Source of the DNA: an uncultured Bacilli bacterium
Lineage (GTDB): Bacteria > Bacillota_I > Bacilli_A > RF39 > UBA660
Direction of reading: 5' to 3'
NCBI GenBank assembly: GCA_934167485.1
Contig: CAKPKL010000004.1
Location: 1-64,000, forward strand
Length of the DNA stretch: 64,000 nt
How positions within the stretch are numbered: the stretch's first letter is position 1; the number at the start of each line of letters is the position of its first letter. Both the position numbers and the translations under genes were made by a program. Below the pieces are notes generated by a model. The model saw only the letters and a program-made list of their open reading frames with translations, searched no databases and was not told where the DNA came from. Shown in pieces: positions 43,888 through 53,570 of the stretch.

Positions 43888-45213
43888 ATGAAAGAGAAAA
43901 ATAAAATTAAAATAATATCTTTAATAGGGGCATCATTGATACCTCTTTCGAGTATATCGCTTACAAAAGATAATAATGAGAAAAAAATAATTAGTAAATA
44001 TAACTACCAAAATAAGGAATCATATTCTATAAAAGAAATAGGGAATTATAGAAAACAAGAATTTTATACCATAGATGATCTTTCTAATTTAGATTATGTA
44101 CTTTTAAATGTATATTCTAATTCTGATATATCTTGGATTAAGTATTGTAAAAAAATAAATGAACTTATTTTATGTATTAATTGTTCTTTTTCTGATTGGC
44201 AAATTATATTAAAGGATTTAAATAGTATTAATTTTGAAGAGTTTAAAAATTTAGATAAACTCATTATAACTGGTATGTATGATGAGTCACTTGTATTTGA
44301 TTCAAATAATTTTGGATTTCTTAATAATTTGAACAATGTAAAAGAATTAGATTTAACTTTAGCACATTTAAATAGTTCTTTTATTGAAAATTTTAATATG
44401 GTAGAAAAGTTAAAATTAGCAATAAAAGATTATAATTTAAATATTGATTATAAAAAGTTTAAGAATTTAAAAAGAATAGAATTTACAAATAGTAAAGGTG
44501 AATATGATACTGCTATTTATTTAAAAAATTCTGATATAGATGTTTTAGAGAGTAATCAAGTATCAATTGGATTTAATGGAAAATTAGATAAGTTAAAGAA
44601 AATTAATACAATTCTTGATAGTTATGTAGATTCATTAAATATAAATGTGTGTGATAGTAAAATAGAAAGATTAAATAAACTATCTATATTTATATTAGAT
44701 TTATTAGAATACGATAATAAAATGAAGAATGATATAATAAATAATTCAAAGGAAAGTTCTTATATTAGTTCATTTTATAAAGATGGTAATTTATATGGTG
44801 CACTTGAAAATAATGGTGAAGCTATATGTGGCAATTATTCAGCTTTAGCAGTTGCTTTAGCTAATAGAATAGGTTTAAATATGTTAGATATTAGTTCAAG
44901 GGGACATGCTTGGAATTTAGTAGAACTTGATAATAAATTTTATTATAATGATTTAACTTTTTTAGACTCAAATAAAAATTCAAAAAATTATATTAAATAT
45001 TGTATGAGTAATAATTTAGATTATTATTTATTTAGTATCAATAATAAATATGATGTAGATCATATTTCAAAAAGTTTACCATATTATGCAAAAAATAATA
45101 CTTTAGGTAGTAATTTTCCAATATTATTTCATCTTTTGGTAAAATCTTTAGAAATATATTTTTTAATAGAACTTAAAAAAAAGTATAAAAATAAGAAATA
45201 TATACATAAATAA
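43888..45213 (+). CDS. secreted transglutaminase-like cysteine protease with leucine-rich region
   Basis: 441 aa. Hydrophobic N-terminus (about 8-25), a leucine-rich-repeat-like region (about 95-255), then a transglutaminase-like core with Cys314 (AICGNYS), His340 (GHAWN) and Asp355 (YNDLTFLD) in the expected order and spacing. A hydrophobic C-terminal segment (about 412-430) with a Lys-rich tail suggests wall or membrane retention. Last gene of the CotH-VTC-DUF4956 operon, 12 nt after DUF4956. Could crosslink or cleave surface proteins. Confidence 0.74.
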   Translation: MKEKNKIKIISLIGASLIPLSSISLTKDNNEKKIISKYNYQNKESYSIKEIGNYRKQEFYTIDDLSNLDYVLLNVYSNSDISWIKYCKKINELILCINCSFSDWQIILKDLNSINFEEFKNLDKLIITGMYDESLVFDSNNFGFLNNLNNVKELDLTLAHLNSSFIENFNMVEKLKLAIKDYNLNIDYKKFKNLKRIEFTNSKGEYDTAIYLKNSDIDVLESNQVSIGFNGKLDKLKKINTILDSYVDSLNINVCDSKIERLNKLSIFILDLLEYDNKMKNDIINNSKESSYISSFYKDGNLYGALENNGEAICGNYSALAVALANRIGLNMLDISSRGHAWNLVELDNKFYYNDLTFLDSNKNSKNYIKYCMSNNLDYYLFSINNKYDVDHISKSLPYYAKNNTLGSNFPILFHLLVKSLEIYFLIELKKKYKNKKYIHK

Positions 45214-45248
45214 ACCTTTAAATATAAGAAAAAAGGTTTATTTTTTTT
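45211..45248 (+). terminator. terminator of the CotH operon
   Basis: TAAACCTTT (45211-45219) pairs with AAAGGTTTA (45232-45240), then eight T. Confidence 0.82.
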
Positions 45249-45276
45249 GACTTTGATTTTCTTTTTATGTTATAAT
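45247..45276 (+). promoter_or_regulatory. promoter of parE-parC
   Basis: -35 TTGACT (45247-45252), 18-nt spacer, extended -10 TGtTATAAT (TATAAT 45271-45276). Confidence 0.7.
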
Positions 45277-45294
45277 GATTAAGGTGAAGTAAAA

Positions 45295-47205
45295 ATGGTA
45301 AAATATGATGAGAGCTCAATTAAAATATTAGAAGGACTTGAAGCAGTTAGAAAAAGACCTGGTATGTATATAGGTTCAACTGATAAAAGAGGACTTCATC
45401 ATTTAATATGGGAAATTGTAGATAATGGAATAGATGAAGTAATTAATGGTTATGGTAATAAAATAAAAATAATTCTTCATAAAGATCACAGCGTTAGCGT
45501 AGAAGATGAGGGGCGTGGTGTTCCTGTCGGCATGCATTCAAGTGGAAAAAGTACTCCTGAGGTAATATATACAGTGCTTCATGCAGGAGGAAAGTTTGAA
45601 ACTAGTGGATATACAGTATCTGGTGGGTTGCACGGTGTAGGTGCTTCAGTTGTTAATGCATTATCTAAATGGATGGAAGTTACTATTAAAAGAGATGGTT
45701 ATGAATATTTTATTAGATTTAAAGATGGAGGGCATGTTGATATTCCTTTAACTAAAAGAGATAAAACATCTAAAACAGGTACTCGTGTTAGATTTATGCC
45801 TGATGATGAAATATTTTCAACTACTAATTTTTCTTTTACTACTGTATGTGAAAGGATGCAAGAAAGTGCTTTTCTATTAGAGGGAATAACTATTGATATA
45901 ACAGATGAAGAAGATAACAGACATGAAACATATTGTTATGAAGATGGATTAAGAGCATTTGTAGAATCTATAAATGAAGGTAAAAATGTTCTTCATAAGG
46001 CTACTGTTTTTAGTGGAAGTAAAAATAAAATTGATGTTAAGGTAGCTTTTCAGTATAATGATTCATATTCGGAAAATATAGTATCATTTGTAAATAATGT
46101 AAAAACAAGTGATGGAGGAACACATGAAGTTGGTTTTAAAACAGCTTTAACCCGTGTATTTAATGAGTATGCTAAAAGTAATGGATATCTAAAATCTAAA
46201 GATAAAAATTTAGAAGGACCAGATACTAGGGAAGGTTTAACTGCTGTAATTAGTTTAAAAATCCCGGAAGAGTTATTACAATTTGAAGGACAAACAAAAG
46301 GAAAACTTGGTACTCCAATTGCTCGTACTGTTGTTGATTCTATAGTATCAGAAAAATTATCTTTCTTCCTTGAAGAAAACAAAGCAATCGCAACCGATAT
46401 AATTAATAAAATGTTAAAGAGTAGAAATGCTCGTGAAGCTGCTAGGCGTGCTCGAGATGAGGCTCGTAGTGGTAAAAAGAAAGATAAAAATGAAAGAACT
46501 ATTAGTGGTAAACTTACTCCTGCTCAAAGTAAAAATTCAAAAATTAACGAACTTTTCTTAGTCGAAGGTGATTCAGCAGGAGGAAGTGCTAAAACTGGTA
46601 GAGATAGAAAATATCAAGCAATACTTCCTTTAAGAGGTAAAGTATTAAATACTGAAAGAGCATCCTTAGAAGACGCATATAAAAATGAAGAAATTAATAC
46701 TATGATATATGCAATAGGTGCTGGAGTAGGATCTGATTTTACTATTGAAGATTCAAATTACGATAAAGTAATAATTATGACCGATGCCGATGTAGATGGA
46801 TCTCATATTCAAATATTACTTTTAACATTTTTCTATAGATATATGAGACCTTTAATAGAACAAGGACATCTTTATATAGCTATGCCACCATTATATAAAA
46901 TAGAATGTGGTAAAGAAGGAGAATATGCTTGGACTGAAGATGATAGAAAAAATTTACTTGAAAAATTTAAGGGTAAAAATACTAAAACTCAAAGATATAA
47001 AGGTTTAGGAGAGATGGATGCTACTCAATTATGGGAAACTACAATGGATCCTAAAACTCGTAGTTTAATTAAAGTAAGTATTAATGATGCTGCTTTAGCT
47101 GAAAAACGTGTTAGGGTACTTATGGGTGATAAAGTTGATCCTAGAAAAGAGTGGATAGAGGAAAATGTTGAATTTTCTATGGAAGATAATTATAAAATAA
47201 ATTAA
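45295..47205 (+). CDS. parE: DNA topoisomerase IV subunit B
   Basis: 636 aa. GHKL ATPase domain with EIVDNGIDE near 40-48, EDEGRGVPVGMHSSGKSTPEVIYTVLHAGGKF and SGGLHGVGASVVNALS, then a TOPRIM domain with LVEGDSAGG near 422-430 and TDADVDGSHI near 497-506. TPEVIYTVLH, GASVVNALS and the KLTPAQSKN block mark it as ParE and not GyrB. With ParC it decatenates chromosomes. GGTGAAG ribosome binding site; parC follows 20 nt later. Confidence 0.94.
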   Translation: MVKYDESSIKILEGLEAVRKRPGMYIGSTDKRGLHHLIWEIVDNGIDEVINGYGNKIKIILHKDHSVSVEDEGRGVPVGMHSSGKSTPEVIYTVLHAGGKFETSGYTVSGGLHGVGASVVNALSKWMEVTIKRDGYEYFIRFKDGGHVDIPLTKRDKTSKTGTRVRFMPDDEIFSTTNFSFTTVCERMQESAFLLEGITIDITDEEDNRHETYCYEDGLRAFVESINEGKNVLHKATVFSGSKNKIDVKVAFQYNDSYSENIVSFVNNVKTSDGGTHEVGFKTALTRVFNEYAKSNGYLKSKDKNLEGPDTREGLTAVISLKIPEELLQFEGQTKGKLGTPIARTVVDSIVSEKLSFFLEENKAIATDIINKMLKSRNAREAARRARDEARSGKKKDKNERTISGKLTPAQSKNSKINELFLVEGDSAGGSAKTGRDRKYQAILPLRGKVLNTERASLEDAYKNEEINTMIYAIGAGVGSDFTIEDSNYDKVIIMTDADVDGSHIQILLLTFFYRYMRPLIEQGHLYIAMPPLYKIECGKEGEYAWTEDDRKNLLEKFKGKNTKTQRYKGLGEMDATQLWETTMDPKTRSLIKVSINDAALAEKRVRVLMGDKVDPRKEWIEENVEFSMEDNYKIN

Positions 47206-47225
47206 CCTTTAGAAAGGAATTAAGT

Positions 47226-49763
47226 ATGAAGAAAAAAGAAAATACAAATGAAACTTTAGGACGAGTTTATGATTTTACCCTAGAAGAGATAATGGGTGAT
47301 AGATTTGGTCAGTATGCTAAAGATATAATACAAAATCGTGCAATTCCAGATGTTAGAGATGGGTTAAAACCAGTTCAAAGAAGAATTCTTTATGCTATGT
47401 TTAAAGATAGAAATACTTTTGATAAGGCACATAAAAAAAGTGCTACTGCTGTTGGTAATGTAATGGGGCATTACCACCCACATGGAGATTCAAGTATCTA
47501 TGAAGCTATGGTACATATGAGTCAGTGGTGGAAACAAAATGAGTGTTATATAGATATGCATGGTAATAATGGTTCTATGGATGGTGATGGAGCTGCTGCT
47601 ATGCGTTATACGGAAGCACGACTATCTAAAATTAGTGGAGAACTTTTAAAAGATATTGATAAAGAAACTATTGACTGGGCACCAAACTTTGATGATACAT
47701 TATATGAACCAGTAGTATTACCTGCTAGATTTCCTAATTTACTTGTAAATGGATCAAAAGGAATAAGTGCAGGATATGCAACAGAAATACCACCTCATAA
47801 TTTAGGTGAGGTAATAGACGCGACTATTAAAAGAATTGATTCACCTAATTGTAGAATAGAAACTATTCTTGATATAATTAAAGGCCCAGATTTTCCAACA
47901 GGAGCTATAGTAGAAGGTAAAAAACAAATAACAGATGCACTAACTAGTGGTAGGGGTAAAGTAATTATTAGAAGTAAATATGAAATAGTAGAGGAAAAAG
48001 GCAAGAAACAAATACTAATTCATGAAATACCATTTGAAGTTAATAAAGCTTTACTAGTTAAAAAGATTGCTGATATTATATATGATAAAAAAATAGATGG
48101 AATGCAAGAAGTTAGAGATGAATCAGATAGGGAAGAAAAAGTTAGAATAGCTATAGATTTAAAGAAAGATGCTAATGTAGAAAATGTTGTTAATTATTTA
48201 ATGAAAAATACTGATATGCAAATTAGTTATTCTTATAATATGATTGCTATTGTAAATAGAAGACCAATGCAAGTTGGAGTAATAGATATAATAGATGCAT
48301 ATATTGCTCATCAAAAAGAGGTTATAACTCGTCGTACTAATTATGATTTAACTAAAGCAAAAGAAAGACTTCATATTGTAGAGGGCTTTATTAAAATGAT
48401 TGATATTCTCGATGAGGTTATTCGTACAATAAGAGCTAGTAAAAATAAACAAGATGCACAAGATAATTTAGTCAAACTATATGGATTTTCTCCTATACAG
48501 GCTGAGGAAATAGTTAAATTACAATTATATAGATTAACAAATACTGATGTTGAAGAATATAAAGAAGAATATAATAATTTGCTTAAAATTATAGAATTAC
48601 TTGAAAGTATATTAAATGATGAAAACAAATTAAAAGATGTAATGAAAAAAGAATTAAAACAAATAAAGACAGAGTATGCAACTCCTCGTAAAACTGAAAT
48701 AAAGGACGAAATAACAGAAATAAAAATAGATGCGAATGCTATGATTCCAAAAGAGGATTGTATCGTTGTAGTAACTCGTGATGGATATATTAAACGTGTA
48801 TCAAAAAGAAGTTATAGTGCAACTGATGATAAAACAGGATTAAAAGAACAAGATTTTATTTTAGGTATGTATGAAGTAAATACTATGGATACAATTTTAA
48901 TGTTTACAGATATAGGTAATTATTTATATGTACCTGTATATGAAATACCTGATATGAAATGGAAAGATTTGGGTAAACATATAAGCAATATAATTAAAAT
49001 AAATCCTGAAGAAAATATAATAGATTGTATGGCTGTTACAAATTTTGATACAGATGCATATATTACTGTATTCACAAGGGGTGGAATGATAAAAAGGACA
49101 CTTATAAGTGATCTTAAAGCTACTCGTTATACAAAACCTATGCCATACATAAAGTTAAAAGATAATGATTTAGTTGCTAATATTTCTAAGTGTAATGGTA
49201 GTGATATATTTATAACTACTCATAATGGATTTGGGCTTAGATATGATATAAATGAAGTTCCAGTACTAGGAAGTAGAGCTAGTGGTGTAAAAGCAATAAG
49301 TTTAAAAAATGATGAGGTAGTAAGTGGTCAAGTATTTAATGATGAAGAATATTTAACTCTTGTAACTACAAAAAATACTGGTAAGAGAATTAAATTATCA
49401 GAGTTTGAAAGAATTTCAAGAGCGCGTAAAGGTATTCAAGTAATAAGAGATGTTAAAACTAACCCATACTACATATTAAAAACATTTATAATTAATTCAA
49501 AACATAATTTAGGTTTAAAATTTAGAGAAGACATTGAATTAATTAAATTGAGTGAATTACCTATAGCTGATCGTTATTCAACAGGTACAAGTTTATCAAA
49601 ACATGATATTTTGGATGTGTTTGTAGAAAAAACTCTAGAAAATCCTAATGTAATTAAAGAACTTCCAAAAGAACCTATAGAAAAAGAAAAAATATCTTTA
49701 AAGTCTATAGATGAGAGAATAATGACAATAGATGATTTTTTAGGTGACTTAGATATAAAATAG
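47226..49763 (+). CDS. parC: DNA topoisomerase IV subunit A
   Basis: 845 aa. Winged-helix breakage domain with catalytic Tyr128 in AAMRYTEARLS; the quinolone-determining region HPHGDSSIYE (84-93) keeps Ser89 and Glu93, equivalent to E. coli ParC Ser80 and Glu84, so no target-site resistance is visible. The C-terminal beta-pinwheel repeats include VTRDGYIKRVSKRSY and TRGGMIKRTLISDL. A little longer than Bacillus ParC. AGAAAGGAA ribosome binding site. Assigned as ParC from its partner and the pinwheel sequence, with no canonical GyrA box seen. Confidence 0.93.
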   Translation: MKKKENTNETLGRVYDFTLEEIMGDRFGQYAKDIIQNRAIPDVRDGLKPVQRRILYAMFKDRNTFDKAHKKSATAVGNVMGHYHPHGDSSIYEAMVHMSQWWKQNECYIDMHGNNGSMDGDGAAAMRYTEARLSKISGELLKDIDKETIDWAPNFDDTLYEPVVLPARFPNLLVNGSKGISAGYATEIPPHNLGEVIDATIKRIDSPNCRIETILDIIKGPDFPTGAIVEGKKQITDALTSGRGKVIIRSKYEIVEEKGKKQILIHEIPFEVNKALLVKKIADIIYDKKIDGMQEVRDESDREEKVRIAIDLKKDANVENVVNYLMKNTDMQISYSYNMIAIVNRRPMQVGVIDIIDAYIAHQKEVITRRTNYDLTKAKERLHIVEGFIKMIDILDEVIRTIRASKNKQDAQDNLVKLYGFSPIQAEEIVKLQLYRLTNTDVEEYKEEYNNLLKIIELLESILNDENKLKDVMKKELKQIKTEYATPRKTEIKDEITEIKIDANAMIPKEDCIVVVTRDGYIKRVSKRSYSATDDKTGLKEQDFILGMYEVNTMDTILMFTDIGNYLYVPVYEIPDMKWKDLGKHISNIIKINPEENIIDCMAVTNFDTDAYITVFTRGGMIKRTLISDLKATRYTKPMPYIKLKDNDLVANISKCNGSDIFITTHNGFGLRYDINEVPVLGSRASGVKAISLKNDEVVSGQVFNDEEYLTLVTTKNTGKRIKLSEFERISRARKGIQVIRDVKTNPYYILKTFIINSKHNLGLKFREDIELIKLSELPIADRYSTGTSLSKHDILDVFVEKTLENPNVIKELPKEPIEKEKISLKSIDERIMTIDDFLGDLDIK

Positions 49764-49784
49764 ATAACACTTTGTTATCTTTTT
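49762..49784 (+). terminator. terminator of parE-parC
   Basis: AGATAACA (49762-49769) pairs with TGTTATCT (49773-49780) across the stop codon, then TTTT. Confidence 0.8.
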
Positions 49785-49857
49785 CTTATAAATATATAAA
49801 ACATGAAACACAATTAATTTATATCAATAAACATATTTATATAATATTAAAATTCTA

Positions 49858-49866
49858 TGGTATAAT
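49858..49866 (+). promoter_or_regulatory. extended -10 promoter of uvrC
   Basis: TGgTATAAT at 49858-49866, with GAGGTGA and ATG (49883) following. No clear -35. Confidence 0.5.
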
Positions 49867-49882
49867 AATTGAGGTGATGAAC

Positions 49883-51661
49883 ATGTCTAATAATCATGAA
49901 AAACTAAGAGATAAGTTATTAAATTTACCTATGAAACCTGGGTGCTATTTGATGAAAAATAGTGATGGGATAATTATATATGTAGGAAAAGCAAAAAAAC
50001 TAAAGAATAGAGTTAATTCATATTTTAGGGGACAACATTATGGTAAAACTGCAAAACTAATAAATGAAATAGATGATTTTGAATATATAGTTGTTAATAG
50101 TGAAGTGGAATCTTTAATATTAGAGATAAATTTGATAAAAAAGTATGATCCAAAATATAATATATTACTTAGAGATGATAAAAGTTATCCTTATATAGAA
50201 CTTACTGATGATACAGTTCCATCTTTAAAAGTTGTTAGAAATTTAAATAGAAAAAGAAAAGCAAAATATTTATTTGGACCTTATCCAAATGTAACAGCTG
50301 CACGTGGTGTTGTAAACTTATTAAATAGAATATATCCTTTAAGAAAATGCAGTACATATCAAAGTAAACCTTGTCTTTATTACCACATAAAAGAATGTTT
50401 AGGTTATTGTACTCATAAAGTAGATAATAAGACAATCGAATCCATGAAAAATGAAATAATTAAATTTTTAGGTGGAGATCACTCTATAGTAACTAAAAAA
50501 TTAAAAGATAAAATGGAGTTTGAAAGTTCTATATTAAATTTTGAAAAAGCAAAAGAATATAAAGAATTGTTAGATTATATTAATATTACTTTAACAAATC
50601 AAGAAGTTGAACTTAAAGATAATATTGATAGAGATATATTTGGATATTATTTTGATAAAGGATATTTAAGTATTCAAGTATTTTTTATTAGAGGATCTAA
50701 AATAGTAGAACGTAAGAGTAATATCTTCGATATAGTTGATGATATAGGTGAAGAATTAACTAGATTTATTGCTAGATTTTATAATAATTTTAATAAACCT
50801 AAAGAAATACTTGTTCCGGATATAGTAGATAATGAAATTTTATCTAAATACTTAGATTTAAATGTAAAAAAACCTGTTAAAGGAGAAAAACTTAAATTAG
50901 TTAATAATGCATGTTTAAATGCTAAAATAGTTTTAGAAGAAAAATTTGAATTAATAAAAAGAGATGAAGAAAAAACTATAGGAGCTAATGAAGAATTAAA
51001 AAATATATTAAAATTAGATAAATTATCTAGAATAGAAATATTTGATAATGCTCATCTTTTTGGCACATATAATGTTTCTGGTATGGTTGTATTTATAGAC
51101 GGCAAACCCTCTAAAAATAACTATAGAAAATTTAAAATTAGTATAGATAAAAATGATGATTATGGCACTATGAGAGAAGTTATATATAGAAGATACTTTA
51201 GAGTATTAAAAGATTCTTTAGAAAGACCTGATTTAATTATAGTAGATGGTGGTATTGGTCAAATAAATGTAGCTCGTGAAGTATTAAAGAGTTTAAATAT
51301 GGATATACAAGTAGTAGGTCTTAAAAAAGATGATAAACATACAACAAATGCATTACTTGCATTTGAACCAATAGAAGAATTAAAAATAAATAAAAGAAGC
51401 AATTTATTTTATTTACTTGAGCGTATGCAAGATGAAGTACATGAGTTTACTATAAACTATCATAAACAAATTAGAAGTAAAGGTTCACTTTCAAGTGTAC
51501 TAGATAATGTAGAAGGTATAGGAGAAAAAAGAAAAAAAGAATTATTAAAAAAATATAAAACTATTAATAAAATGAAAAGTGCTACTAAAGAGGAATTAGA
51601 AACTATTTTGCCTAATAATGTAGCTATAAATTTAATAGAATTTTTAAGTAAATTTGAATAA
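49883..51661 (+). CDS. uvrC: excinuclease ABC subunit C
   Basis: 592 aa. GIY-YIG nuclease domain near 15-90 (GCYLMKNSDGIIIYVGKAKKLKNRV), UVR domain near 195-235, UvrC RNase-H-like domain (GTYNVSGMVVFIDG, DYGTMREVIYRRY, LIIVDGGIGQINVA) and a C-terminal helix-hairpin-helix (VEGIGEKRKKELLKKY). Makes both incisions in nucleotide excision repair with UvrAB. The start at 49883 follows GAGGTGA; the longer frame from 49772 runs through the promoter and parC terminator and is not used. Confidence 0.94.
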   Translation: MSNNHEKLRDKLLNLPMKPGCYLMKNSDGIIIYVGKAKKLKNRVNSYFRGQHYGKTAKLINEIDDFEYIVVNSEVESLILEINLIKKYDPKYNILLRDDKSYPYIELTDDTVPSLKVVRNLNRKRKAKYLFGPYPNVTAARGVVNLLNRIYPLRKCSTYQSKPCLYYHIKECLGYCTHKVDNKTIESMKNEIIKFLGGDHSIVTKKLKDKMEFESSILNFEKAKEYKELLDYINITLTNQEVELKDNIDRDIFGYYFDKGYLSIQVFFIRGSKIVERKSNIFDIVDDIGEELTRFIARFYNNFNKPKEILVPDIVDNEILSKYLDLNVKKPVKGEKLKLVNNACLNAKIVLEEKFELIKRDEEKTIGANEELKNILKLDKLSRIEIFDNAHLFGTYNVSGMVVFIDGKPSKNNYRKFKISIDKNDDYGTMREVIYRRYFRVLKDSLERPDLIIVDGGIGQINVAREVLKSLNMDIQVVGLKKDDKHTTNALLAFEPIEELKINKRSNLFYLLERMQDEVHEFTINYHKQIRSKGSLSSVLDNVEGIGEKRKKELLKKYKTINKMKSATKEELETILPNNVAINLIEFLSKFE

Positions 51662-51662
51662 T

Positions 51663-51691
51663 TTGCTAAAATTAATATTTTGTGGTAGTAT
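51663..51691 (+). promoter_or_regulatory. promoter of the lipoprotein gene at 51718
   Basis: -35 TTGCTA (51663-51668), 17-nt spacer, extended -10 TGgTAGTAT (51686-51691). Confidence 0.55.
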
Positions 51692-51717
51692 ATTAGTCGC
51701 TAAAAAGAGGTGTTTGT

Positions 51718-52503
51718 ATGAAATTAGATAAAAAAACAAGTTTAAAATTAGCTTCACTATCACTTGCAGGATTAATTACTATAACAGGTCTTGTTGGATG
51801 TAAGCAAAATAAAAAGAATAATGATTCAATAAATTCATCTATAACTATGTATTTTGATGATATAAATGAAGAGAATACTAACGACTTTAATATTAAATTA
51901 AAAAAATATAATGAATTTTTATGGCAAATTAATACTTTAGCGCGTGTTAGTAGTAAATTAGATAAATTTCATTCAAAATTTATAGATGTAGAAGAAAATA
52001 ATGAAATAGGTTTATTAAATGAAGCAGAAATAGATACAATAGTAGATGATTATAATAAAGGATATAATTTAACAGGAAATCTTTCTATACTAAAAACACA
52101 ATATAAGTTATATAATACAAAAATATATAATTTATATGAGGTTTTGGATGATTATGCTATTTCCATGGCTAAATTATATATATCAAATAATTATAATTTA
52201 GATGATCCATCAAAAATAACAATTAGTAATTTCTATTTTAATAAAGTTGATGGAGAATATTCTGCTCAAGTTAATTATGATAATACTACTATAACTTTAA
52301 CATCAATACCAAATGATAAAGATATACAAAATATATTAGAATTAATAGCTATATCAGTAAATATGGATTCACAAAATGAAACAAATATAAATAAAATTGA
52401 ATCTTATAATAAAGATAGAAATAATTTGATAAAGAATAGTTATAATCGAGTAAATGAAATATATTATGATATGTTGAAAAAAGATAAAACTTATACAAAA
52501 TAA
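51718..52503 (+). CDS. hypothetical lipoprotein
   Basis: 261 aa. Lys-rich N-terminus and hydrophobic stretch ending in the lipobox LVGC (Cys28). The mature part is mostly helical and polar, with many Asn, Tyr and Lys. AAGAGGTG ribosome binding site. Own promoter and terminator. No family recognised and no similarity to the lipoprotein at 8261. Confidence 0.7.
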   Translation: MKLDKKTSLKLASLSLAGLITITGLVGCKQNKKNNDSINSSITMYFDDINEENTNDFNIKLKKYNEFLWQINTLARVSSKLDKFHSKFIDVEENNEIGLLNEAEIDTIVDDYNKGYNLTGNLSILKTQYKLYNTKIYNLYEVLDDYAISMAKLYISNNYNLDDPSKITISNFYFNKVDGEYSAQVNYDNTTITLTSIPNDKDIQNILELIAISVNMDSQNETNINKIESYNKDRNNLIKNSYNRVNEIYYDMLKKDKTYTK

Positions 52504-52510
52504 TAATTAA

Positions 52511-52543
52511 AAATATAGGTTATTGATTAATCTATATTTTTTT
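52511..52543 (+). terminator. terminator of the lipoprotein gene
   Basis: ATATAGGTTA pairs with TAATCTATAT around a short loop, followed by T. It contains the -35 of the next promoter. Confidence 0.65.
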
Positions 52544-52551
52544 AGTATAAT
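52523..52551 (+). promoter_or_regulatory. promoter of the third pilin-like gene
   Basis: -35 TTGATT (52523-52528), 17-nt spacer, -10 TATAAT (52546-52551). Confidence 0.65.
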
Positions 52552-52584
52552 TGTAACAGTTGAAAATAAGAAAGTGGGAATAAT

Positions 52585-53466
52585 ATGAAAAAAGGTTTTA
52601 CTTTAATAGAATTATTAGCAGTCATAGTAATACTAGCTATAATCGCATTAATTGCAACCCCAATAGTATTAAATATAATAGAAGATAGCAAAAATAATGC
52701 TAGTCTAAGGAGTGCGGAAAACTATTTAACATCAGCTAAGCAGTCTATAGCAAATCATCAGATGAATAATCCAACCCAATCAGTAAGAGGCACATACACT
52801 GTAATGAAAAATGGTAATCTATGTGAGGGAATAATAAACAACAATAAATGTAATGGAATAGAAATAAAAGTACAAATATCAGGTAAAAAAATAATACCAG
52901 AATTAATAACAATAGGAGAAGATGGTGATTTAACAAATGTAATAGGGCTTGAGATAAATGGTAAAAATTATTCTTATAACAATGGAAGTTTAAAAGAAGA
53001 TCCAACTAAGACAGTATATATAAACTCTTTTAATTTAGTAAGTATAGGTAATATAATGGACGATCCTTCAAAATATACAACGGATTCTACAACATTAGAG
53101 AATCCTTTCTATATAAAACATATATTGAATAAAAATAATGAAATAATAAAATCATATTCATGTGTTGTATTTAACAATAAAGAAGTTTGTGTTCGTGGTG
53201 GAAAAGATGCGAATGGAAATACTTTTTATGGGTATGCAGAAGATGAATCAGACTATACAGGTAATATGCTAATTCTAAAGAATTTAAAAGCAAAAGGTGT
53301 TAATTGTGAATTAAATATTGATTATTCTTATTGTAATGATGGTTATGTTGGATTGGATATTCATTCTGATGGGAATGTTCAAACGAGTTTCAGTGTGAGT
53401 GGAGGCAAATATTGTCTTGTTAATAATGAAGGAAATTCATATTGCAGGAGTAGAGAGATTGATTAA
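52585..53466 (+). CDS. type IV pilin-like surface protein
   Basis: 293 aa. Prepilin signal MKKGFTLIELLAVIVILAI (cleavage predicted after Gly4) and N-helix, nearly identical in DNA to the gene at 9051. The ectodomain shows no similarity to the other pilin-like proteins. It has about nine Cys, several paired in short segments (CEGIINNNKCNG, CVVFNNKEVC, CELNIDYSYC), suggesting disulfides. No lectin-like tail. The start follows AAAGTGGGAA. Single gene with own promoter and terminator. Confidence 0.8.
   Translation: MKKGFTLIELLAVIVILAIIALIATPIVLNIIEDSKNNASLRSAENYLTSAKQSIANHQMNNPTQSVRGTYTVMKNGNLCEGIINNNKCNGIEIKVQISGKKIIPELITIGEDGDLTNVIGLEINGKNYSYNNGSLKEDPTKTVYINSFNLVSIGNIMDDPSKYTTDSTTLENPFYIKHILNKNNEIIKSYSCVVFNNKEVCVRGGKDANGNTFYGYAEDESDYTGNMLILKNLKAKGVNCELNIDYSYCNDGYVGLDIHSDGNVQTSFSVSGGKYCLVNNEGNSYCRSREID
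52591..52695 (+). repeat. pilin 5'-module repeat, copy 2
   Basis: Aligns without gaps to 9060-9164 with about 7 mismatches in 105 bp. Downstream sequences are unrelated. Confidence 0.85.
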
Positions 53467-53505
53467 GTGCTGACATTATCATATAGTTAAAGTATAAATT
53501 TAATA

Positions 53506-53536
53506 AAAAGAAATTAAAATGATTTCTTTTTTTTTA
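53506..53536 (+). terminator. terminator of the third pilin-like gene
   Basis: AAAGAAAT pairs with ATTTCTTT across a TAAAATG loop, followed by a long T run. Confidence 0.75.
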
Positions 53537-53542
53537 TTTATT

Positions 53543-53551
53543 TGTTATAAT
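53543..53551 (+). promoter_or_regulatory. extended -10 promoter of proS
   Basis: TGtTATAAT (TATAAT 53546-53551) lies 19 nt before the ATG at 53571; AGGAGTTGGTG is the ribosome binding site. The -35 region is a T-run without clear match. Confidence 0.5.
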
Positions 53552-53570
53552 TATAAAAGGAGTTGGTGAT

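Noticed and set aside
46050..46382. 110-codon minus-strand frame
   Set aside because: Antisense within parE, which is a well-conserved coding region.
49772..49882. N-terminal extension of uvrC
   Set aside because: Crosses the parC terminator and the uvrC promoter; a good Shine-Dalgarno precedes 49883.
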